Below, in pieces: positions 1 to 3,748 of a stretch of DNA of 6,060 nucleotides; position 1 is the first letter of the stretch, and each line of letters opens with the position of its first letter. Position numbers and translations under genes: made by a program. This DNA comes from an uncultured Eggerthellaceae bacterium (GTDB lineage: Bacteria > Actinomycetota > Coriobacteriia > Coriobacteriales > Eggerthellaceae), in assembly GCA_946631805.1 (NCBI GenBank), contig CAMPAJ010000109.1:1-6060 (forward strand). The letters run 5' to 3'. A model generated the notes under the pieces. It worked only from the letters and a program-made list of their open reading frames with translations. It made no database searches and was not told where the DNA came from.

Positions 1-173
1 TGTGAGCGATTCTGCAGGCACAAATCCTGTCATCCACATCTGTTAGCCGAAGCCAAGTGAACACCCCGCCCCTCAGCGTGCCGCCCTCCGGGAGCGGGAC
101 GATCGGTTAACCGACGCGTGCGATAGGATGCGAGCACGGTCCTGATAGGGAACGTTCGAGAATTAGCAGCCGA
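1..173. other. Left-edge noncoding stretch, no supported gene
   Basis: This stretch lies downstream of the leftward dehydrogenase gene. All three plus frames close early, with stops at 58-60, 44-46 and 3-5. On the minus strand, ATG codons at 39-37 and 33-31 open a frame that runs off the left edge. It could be the first dozen codons of another leftward gene, but no clear Shine-Dalgarno sequence precedes it and about a dozen codons cannot identify a product. The only clear structure is the palindrome at 103-114. A weaker 5-bp inverted repeat (117-121 with 134-138) has a 12-base loop and no T-run on either side, so it is not called a terminator. Confidence 0.5.
103..114. repeat. Perfect 12-bp palindrome TCGGTTAACCGA
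   Basis: The sequence TCGGTTAACCGA equals its own reverse complement, and the symmetry ends at the next base on each side. It has no loop and no following T-run, so it does not look like a terminator. It suits a dimeric repressor operator better. It lies about 60 bp past the stop of the dehydrogenase and about 65 bp before a possible leftward start at the window edge, so it could control an off-window leftward gene. The regulator is unknown, and a short palindrome like this can arise by chance. Confidence 0.35.
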
Positions 174-1163
174 TTACAGGCCGTTGACGATGTTGGAGGG
201 GCGTTTGCCTTCGGCGACGAGGTCGATGTTGTTCCAGATGGTCGTCCATGCCCTGCGGAACATGCCTTCGGTCACGCCTCCTATGTGGGGCGAGAACACG
301 ATGCGCGATGCGGCGGTTTCCGATAGGTTGACGAGGGGATGGTCGATCGAGACTGGCTCGGGCGAGAGCGTGTCCATGCCGGCTGCGCCTATCGTCCCTT
401 CCTCGAGGGCTTGGGCGAGCGCAACCTGGTCGACGATTTCGCCACGGGCGGTGTTCACGAGCACGGCGTCGTCTTTCATGCTTGCAAGGAAATCGGCGTC
501 GACGAGGTTCGTGGTTTCGGGCGTGACAGGAACGTGGATGCTCACGATGTCGCAGGAGCGCGCGAGCTCGTCGAGCGGGAGGTACTCGAGCCCGAGCTGG
601 TCTTCGAATTCCTGTGGACGTCGTGTGCGGTTCCAGTAGGCAAGCTCGCAGCCGAACGGACGCAACCGGATCGCGGTCTGCGTGGCGATGGCGCCCATGC
701 CCACGAGGCCCACCTTGCAATCGCCGAGCTCGCGGATGCCCTCGACCATGAGGCGTTCCTTGAGCGTTATCTGGGCTCCTCTGCGTACGGCCGCATCGCC
801 TTCTATCGTGCTGCGCAAGCAGCAAAGCATCAGGAGGACGGTCTGCTCTGCGACAGCGCCGGCATTTACCCCCGCGTTGTTGCACACGAAGATGCCGCGA
901 TCGCGCGCATGCTCGACGTCGATCGCGTTGAAGGCGACGCCCTCGGAATGTATGAGCTTCAGGTTGGGATATGCGTCCATGAGGAAGGGTGTAACAGGGC
1001 TTACGGCGTCAGCTGCTATGAAGTCGGCATCGGGGCAGGCGCGGATGATGTCCTCGTCGGCGGTGCCGCGTGCGACAACCGTCGCCTCGACACGATCGAC
1101 TATGGGAAGTGAAGGGAGGTACTTGTTAAAGCGCTCGGCATCGCCTATGACCAATACGTGCAT
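174..1163 (-). CDS. D-isomer-specific 2-hydroxyacid dehydrogenase family protein
   Basis: This 329-residue cytoplasmic protein has the usual length for the D-2-hydroxyacid dehydrogenase family (PGDH, glyoxylate/hydroxypyruvate reductase, D-lactate dehydrogenase), which interconverts 2-keto acids and D-2-hydroxy acids with NAD(P)H. The catalytic domain is formed by about residues 1-100 and the C-terminal tail, with a Rossmann domain between. Visible family marks are the nucleotide loop GMGAIA (155-160), Arg240 in NTARGEIVD, Glu269 in SPEP and His293 in SPHIGG, which make up the catalytic Arg/Glu/His set. Two motifs depart from the norm. The substrate-carboxylate loop reads GVAFNAID (75-82) rather than GVGxDxID. 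The residues after the second Rossmann strand read NRTRR, not an acidic residue, which points to NADPH by analogy with GhrA-like reductases. The ATG at 1163 is preceded by AAAGGA six bases upstream. The gene diverges from trmFO, with no obvious functional link. The substrate cannot be told from the sequence. Confidence 0.9.
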   Translation of the reverse strand: MHVLVIGDAERFNKYLPSLPIVDRVEATVVARGTADEDIIRACPDADFIAADAVSPVTPFLMDAYPNLKLIHSEGVAFNAIDVEHARDRGIFVCNNAGVNAGAVAEQTVLLMLCCLRSTIEGDAAVRRGAQITLKERLMVEGIRELGDCKVGLVGMGAIATQTAIRLRPFGCELAYWNRTRRPQEFEDQLGLEYLPLDELARSCDIVSIHVPVTPETTNLVDADFLASMKDDAVLVNTARGEIVDQVALAQALEEGTIGAAGMDTLSPEPVSIDHPLVNLSETAASRIVFSPHIGGVTEGMFRRAWTTIWNNIDLVAEGKRPSNIVNGL

Positions 1164-1169
1164 GGTTGT

Positions 1170-1175
1170 TCCTTT
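1170..1175 (-). promoter_or_regulatory. Ribosome binding site of the dehydrogenase
   Basis: Read on the minus strand this is AAAGGA, six bases before the ATG at 1163. It is a good match to the anti-Shine-Dalgarno sequence and fixes the start codon. It contrasts with the divergent trmFO, which has no such site. Confidence 0.7.
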
Positions 1176-1195
1176 CGGCTTAAGAAGTACTGCCC

Positions 1196-1201
1196 ATGAT
1201 A
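1196..1201 (-). promoter_or_regulatory. Candidate -10 element for the dehydrogenase
   Basis: Read leftward, TATCAT matches the TANNNT form and five of six bases of TATAAT. It predicts a transcript start near 1189 and a leader of about 25 bases that contains the AAAGGA ribosome site. No good -35 is visible. That position would fall inside the first codons of trmFO, where only a T-rich stretch is found on this strand. It shares bases with the -10 proposed for trmFO, so the two promoters would probably compete. Confidence 0.35.
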
Positions 1202-1205
1202 CACT
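1197..1205 (+). promoter_or_regulatory. Candidate extended -10 of trmFO (leaderless promoter)
   Basis: TGATACACT combines an extended-minus-10 TG (1197-1198) with a TANNNT hexamer (1200-1205). RNA polymerase usually starts about seven bases after the hexamer, which here is the A of the trmFO ATG at 1212. No Shine-Dalgarno-like sequence lies within 20 bases of that ATG, which fits a leaderless mRNA. A convincing -35 is absent; the extended TG may compensate. Confidence 0.45.
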
Positions 1206-1211
1206 TGCCGT

Positions 1212-2597
1212 ATGGAAAAACCAGTCATCATAGTAGGCGCCGGACTTGCCGGCAGCGAGGCTGCGCTCCAGCTAGCCGCGCGGGGCGTCGCCGTCACGTT
1301 GTGCGAGATGCGGCCCGAGCATCAAACGGCCGTGCATAAAGGCGGCGACTTCGCGGAGCTCGTGTGCTCGAATTCGCTCAAGGGCATGAAGGCCGATTCG
1401 GCTGCGGGCATGCAGAAGCGCGAGCTCGAGGTGCTCGGCTCCGCGTTGTACTCAATCGCGCTTGCGACGCGCGTGCCCGCAGGCGGCGCCCTTGCCGTCG
1501 ACCGCGATGCGTTCGCGCGGTCCGTGACCGAGAAGATCGAGGCATCGCCGCTCATACAGGTGCGTCGCGGAGAGGTCACTTCGCTCGAAGATGTCGCAAC
1601 TGACGCGGCGGCCGTCGTGTTGGCCACGGGGCCGCTTACAAGCGATGCGCTTGCAAGCGCGCTCTCCTCGCTGACGGGTAGCGCGGGGCTTGCCTTCTAC
1701 GATGCCGCGGCGCCCATAGTCATGGCCGACTCGCTTGACCACGACGTGCTGTTCAGGCAGAGCCGCTACGAGCAGGCGCCCCAAGGGGATTCCGTTCAGC
1801 AAGGCGATTACCTGAATGCACCGTTCACGAAGGAAGAGTACGAGCGGTTCATCGATGCGCTCTTGGAGGCGCAGCGCGTCATCAAGAAGGATTTCGAGTC
1901 CAAGGACCTGTTCCAGGCATGCCAGCCCATCGAGGAAATCGCGCGCGCAGGGCGGGATGCTCCCAGGTTTGGCCCGCTCAAGCCCGTCGGGCTCACGGAT
2001 CCCCGTACGGGGCGGCGGCCGTGGGCGGCCTTGCAGCTGCGCGCCGAAGATGTGGCCGGGAGCTGCTACAACCTCGTCGGCTTCCAGACCAACCTGAAGT
2101 TCGACGAGCAAAAGCGCGTGTTCGGCCTGATACCTGGCTTGGAGCATGCCGAGTACGCCCGGTACGGGGTCATGCACCGCAACACGTTCCTGGATGCCCC
2201 GCATGTGCTCGACGCAAGCTTGCGCATGAAGCCGAGGGCGGCCCAAGAGTTTGGCGTACCGCTGTACGTCGCCGGGCAACTTGGCGGTACCGAGGGCTAC
2301 TGCGAGGCGATACGCTCGGGCTTGCACGTCGCCATAAGCGTGAGCGCAGCGCTCGCTGGCGTTGAGGCACCGCGCCTTCCGAAGCAGACGGCGTTTGGCG
2401 CGCTGCTCGCGTACGCGACGAATCCCGAAACGCAGGACTACCAGCCCATGCACGTGAACTTCGGGATATTCGAGCCTTTGCAGAAGCCAATTCGGAACAA
2501 GCGCGAGCGGTATGCCGCCTATGCCGAGCGTGGAGAGCGCGCGCTTCTAGAGTACGTCGAGCAGCTCAAGTCAAAGGGCTTGATGCCCCTTGGCTAG
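1212..2597 (+). CDS. trmFO: tRNA (uracil-54-C5)-methyltransferase, methylenetetrahydrofolate/FADH2-dependent (TrmFO)
   Basis: TrmFO forms m5U54 (ribothymidine) in the T-loop of tRNAs, taking the methylene carbon from 5,10-methylenetetrahydrofolate and electrons from FADH2; it acts in the cytoplasm. The protein has 461 residues, slightly longer than the roughly 435-450 usual in the family. The FAD-binding GAGLAG motif is at 9-14, followed by the GidA-like ERP-type segment CEMRPEH (31-37). Cys52 in ELVCSNSLK corresponds to Cys53 of Bacillus TrmFO. Cys237 in DLFQACQPIEE corresponds to the second conserved cysteine. The later LKPVGL and NLVGFQTNL blocks are also typical. The family segment near 356-370 reads GQLGGTEGYCEAIRSG, somewhat divergent from the common GQLTGVEGYVES. 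The ATG at 1212 starts directly on the FAD-binding strand and lacks a Shine-Dalgarno sequence. The gene overlaps the recombinase by 8 bp. The related GidA/MnmG is ruled out by length and the cysteine motifs. Confidence 0.95.
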   Translation: MEKPVIIVGAGLAGSEAALQLAARGVAVTLCEMRPEHQTAVHKGGDFAELVCSNSLKGMKADSAAGMQKRELEVLGSALYSIALATRVPAGGALAVDRDAFARSVTEKIEASPLIQVRRGEVTSLEDVATDAAAVVLATGPLTSDALASALSSLTGSAGLAFYDAAAPIVMADSLDHDVLFRQSRYEQAPQGDSVQQGDYLNAPFTKEEYERFIDALLEAQRVIKKDFESKDLFQACQPIEEIARAGRDAPRFGPLKPVGLTDPRTGRRPWAALQLRAEDVAGSCYNLVGFQTNLKFDEQKRVFGLIPGLEHAEYARYGVMHRNTFLDAPHVLDASLRMKPRAAQEFGVPLYVAGQLGGTEGYCEAIRSGLHVAISVSAALAGVEAPRLPKQTAFGALLAYATNPETQDYQPMHVNFGIFEPLQKPIRNKRERYAAYAERGERALLEYVEQLKSKGLMPLG

Positions 2598-3597
2598 AAA
2601 CGTGAAAACGCGCGCGTCGAAGCGCGCGGCGCGCAACGACGACGCTGTCGACGTCCGCTCGTTCGAAGACGATGGCAGCATGCCGGGCGAGGATGCGCTC
2701 GCAAGGTTCCTTGACGACCTGAACGTGGAGCGCGGCTCTTCGGAGCATACCATCCGCTCGTACAAGACCGATTTGGAATCGTTCCTGCGCTGGTGCAAGC
2801 GCGCTGGCGTCGACCCGCTTGCGGCAACGCACAAGCAGCTGCGAAACTACCTAGGCGAGCTCGACGCAGCACGTTACGCGCGCACGACCATCAACCGGCG
2901 CTTGTCGGCGCTGCGCGGCTTCTACGGGTGGATGAGCGTGGTCGGACTCGTCGATTCTGATCCCGCGAGCGTGCTCATGGGGCCAAAGCAGGGGAGGCAT
3001 CTGCCCCACGTCTTGCAACATGACGAGATGCGGCGGCTGCTGTGCGTTCACGGGCCGGTCGACGAGCGCGGCGAGCCGCGCGAGCAGAGCGAATCGGACC
3101 TTCGTGACCAGGCAGTGCTTGAATTCTTGTACGCGTGCGGCGCGCGCATTTCGGAAGCGTCGGGCCTTAAGGTCGGCGATGTGGACTTCTCGTCAAAGCT
3201 CGTGAAGCTGTTCGGCAAGGGAAGCAAGGAGCGTATCGTGCCCCTGCACGATATATGCATCAAGTCCATGCGTGATTACCTGGCGCATGCGCGCCCCGTG
3301 CTTCTGGGGGCCAAGCAAAGCGATCGGTTCTTCGTATCGAATCGAGGCAACCCCATGAGCGCGGATGCCATGCGCACGATGTTCAAGGCGACGGTGCGCT
3401 CAGCTGGCCTTGACGACCGGTTGAGCCCTCACGACATGCGCCATACGTTCGCGACCGACCTGCTCGACGGCGAGGCTGACCTGCGCTCGGTGCAGGAGAT
3501 GCTCGGCCATTCGAGCTTGTCGACCACCCAGATATACACGCACCTCTCGCCAGCGCGGCTCAAGGACGTTCACGCCCAAGCTCATCCTCGTGCGTAG
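2590..3597 (+). CDS. xerC: XerC/XerD-type tyrosine recombinase
   Basis: This site-specific recombinase of the XerC/XerD family probably resolves chromosome dimers at dif. The 335-residue reading has an N-terminal SAM-like core-binding domain at about 33-120 and a C-terminal catalytic domain. The full catalytic set is present with XerD-like spacing: Arg186 (GARISEA), Lys210 (FGKGSKER), His281 and Arg284 (HDMRHTF), His307 (LGHSS) and the nucleophile Tyr316 (QIYTH). The TTG at 2590 overlaps the end of trmFO by 8 bp, with AAAGGG at 2573-2578 as a somewhat distant ribosome site, so translation is probably coupled. GTG at 2602 or ATG at 2680 are possible; the latter would give 305 residues, the usual Xer length, without the basic head (KTRASKRAAR). 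Residues 156-172 form a charged insertion before the catalytic Arg block. Adjacency to trmFO matches Bacillus codV, which favours XerC; XerC and XerD cannot be told apart by sequence alone. Confidence 0.88.
   Translation: MARNVKTRASKRAARNDDAVDVRSFEDDGSMPGEDALARFLDDLNVERGSSEHTIRSYKTDLESFLRWCKRAGVDPLAATHKQLRNYLGELDAARYARTTINRRLSALRGFYGWMSVVGLVDSDPASVLMGPKQGRHLPHVLQHDEMRRLLCVHGPVDERGEPREQSESDLRDQAVLEFLYACGARISEASGLKVGDVDFSSKLVKLFGKGSKERIVPLHDICIKSMRDYLAHARPVLLGAKQSDRFFVSNRGNPMSADAMRTMFKATVRSAGLDDRLSPHDMRHTFATDLLDGEADLRSVQEMLGHSSLSTTQIYTHLSPARLKDVHAQAHPRA
2609..2628 (+). repeat. GC hairpin at the 5' end of xerC
   Basis: CGCGCGC (2609-2615) and GCGCGCG (2622-2628) are perfect reverse complements around a six-base loop. 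The all-GC stem begins 19 bases into the TTG-initiated reading frame, or seven bases after the alternative GTG. A structure there could limit new initiation and make xerC translation depend on ribosomes arriving from trmFO. The stretch encodes the Arg/Lys/Ala-rich head, so GC-rich codons alone could produce it. Confidence 0.4.
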
Positions 3598-3643
3598 CTT
3601 CTGGCACCCATCGCGCTGTTTTCAGGTTGTGGGGAATGAGTGG

Positions 3644-3657
3644 CAAACATTTGTTCT
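3644..3657. promoter_or_regulatory. Candidate LexA (SOS) box upstream of uvrA
   Basis: CAAACATTTGTTCT contains AAAC-N4-GTTC (3645-3656), one base away from the palindromic GAAC-N4-GTTC core of Gram-positive and actinobacterial LexA sites. It also carries the outer C found in CGAAC. It lies just upstream of the proposed -35, and uvrA is a classic LexA-repressed gene, so position and gene context agree with the motif. Confidence 0.55.
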
Positions 3658-3660
3658 ATC

Positions 3661-3688
3661 CTGAACGAACAGGTGCATGAAGTACAAT
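3661..3688 (+). promoter_or_regulatory. Candidate uvrA promoter
   Basis: The -10 TACAAT (3683-3688) matches TATAAT in five of six positions. A weak -35, CTGAAC (3661-3666), sits 16 bases upstream and shares three bases with TTGACA. Transcription would start near 3695 and give a leader of about 54 bases. The two candidate LexA sites flank or overlap this promoter. Confidence 0.5.
3666..3679. promoter_or_regulatory. Possible second, half-degenerate LexA box
   Basis: CGAACAGGTGCATG has a perfect left half (CGAAC) and agrees with CGAACRNRYG over ten positions, but its right half is degraded (GCAT instead of GTTY). It lies between the proposed -35 and -10, where a bound repressor would block polymerase. 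It may be a weak site that only works together with the better box centred 22 bp upstream. Confidence 0.3.
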
Positions 3689-3706
3689 ACATCGCCGTAC
3701 AAGATG

Positions 3707-3719
3707 CCGCTATGAGCGG
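3707..3719 (+). repeat. Small hairpin in the uvrA leader
   Basis: CCGCT-ATG-AGCGG is a perfect 5-bp inverted repeat with a three-base loop, inside the predicted uvrA 5' leader and 16 bases before its ribosome site. No T-run follows, so it is not a terminator. Confidence 0.3.
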
Positions 3720-3734
3720 ATACCAGAGCATTGC

Positions 3735-3742
3735 AAGGCAGG
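3735..3742 (+). promoter_or_regulatory. Ribosome binding site of uvrA
   Basis: AAGGCAGG carries two purine-rich Shine-Dalgarno-like cores. The second (AGG, 3740-3742) ends six bases before the ATG at 3749. This supports the ATG at 3749 over upstream ATGs at 3704 and 3712: the first meets a stop after three codons and the second is out of frame. Confidence 0.6.
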
Positions 3743-3748
3743 TTACAC

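Noticed and set aside
13..38. Resemblance to the 3' end of a tRNA: a 5-bp stem GCAGG/CCTGT with a seven-base loop CACAAAT
   Set aside because: The loop lacks the near-invariant TT at positions 54-55, no CCA follows, and the rest of the molecule would lie off-window, so it cannot be supported.
81..98. GC-rich inverted repeat (CCGC...GCGG) as a terminator for the leftward dehydrogenase
   Set aside because: The stem is only four perfect pairs with a mismatch inside, and no T-run follows on the minus strand.
150..157. GAACGTTC as a possible LexA site
   Set aside because: The two half-sites abut with no four-base spacer, so it does not fit GAAC-N4-GTTC, and it lies downstream of the dehydrogenase rather than before a gene.
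339..1112. A 257-codon plus-strand frame opposite the dehydrogenase
   Set aside because: The minus frame carries the full dehydrogenase catalytic set and a ribosome site; the plus frame has no family motifs.
1452..2453. A 333-codon minus-strand open frame opposite trmFO
   Set aside because: The plus strand here encodes an intact TrmFO with both conserved cysteines. The antisense frame is Arg/Ala-rich without domain motifs, typical of a GC shadow.
2590..3597. Phage or integron integrase, implying a mobile element
   Set aside because: Size, XerD-like spacing of catalytic residues and linkage to trmFO fit a housekeeping Xer recombinase. No att-like repeats or cargo genes are visible.
3598..3643. 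A terminator after xerC
   Set aside because: No stem of useful length followed by a T-run could be found, so whether the trmFO-xerC transcript reads into uvrA is left open.
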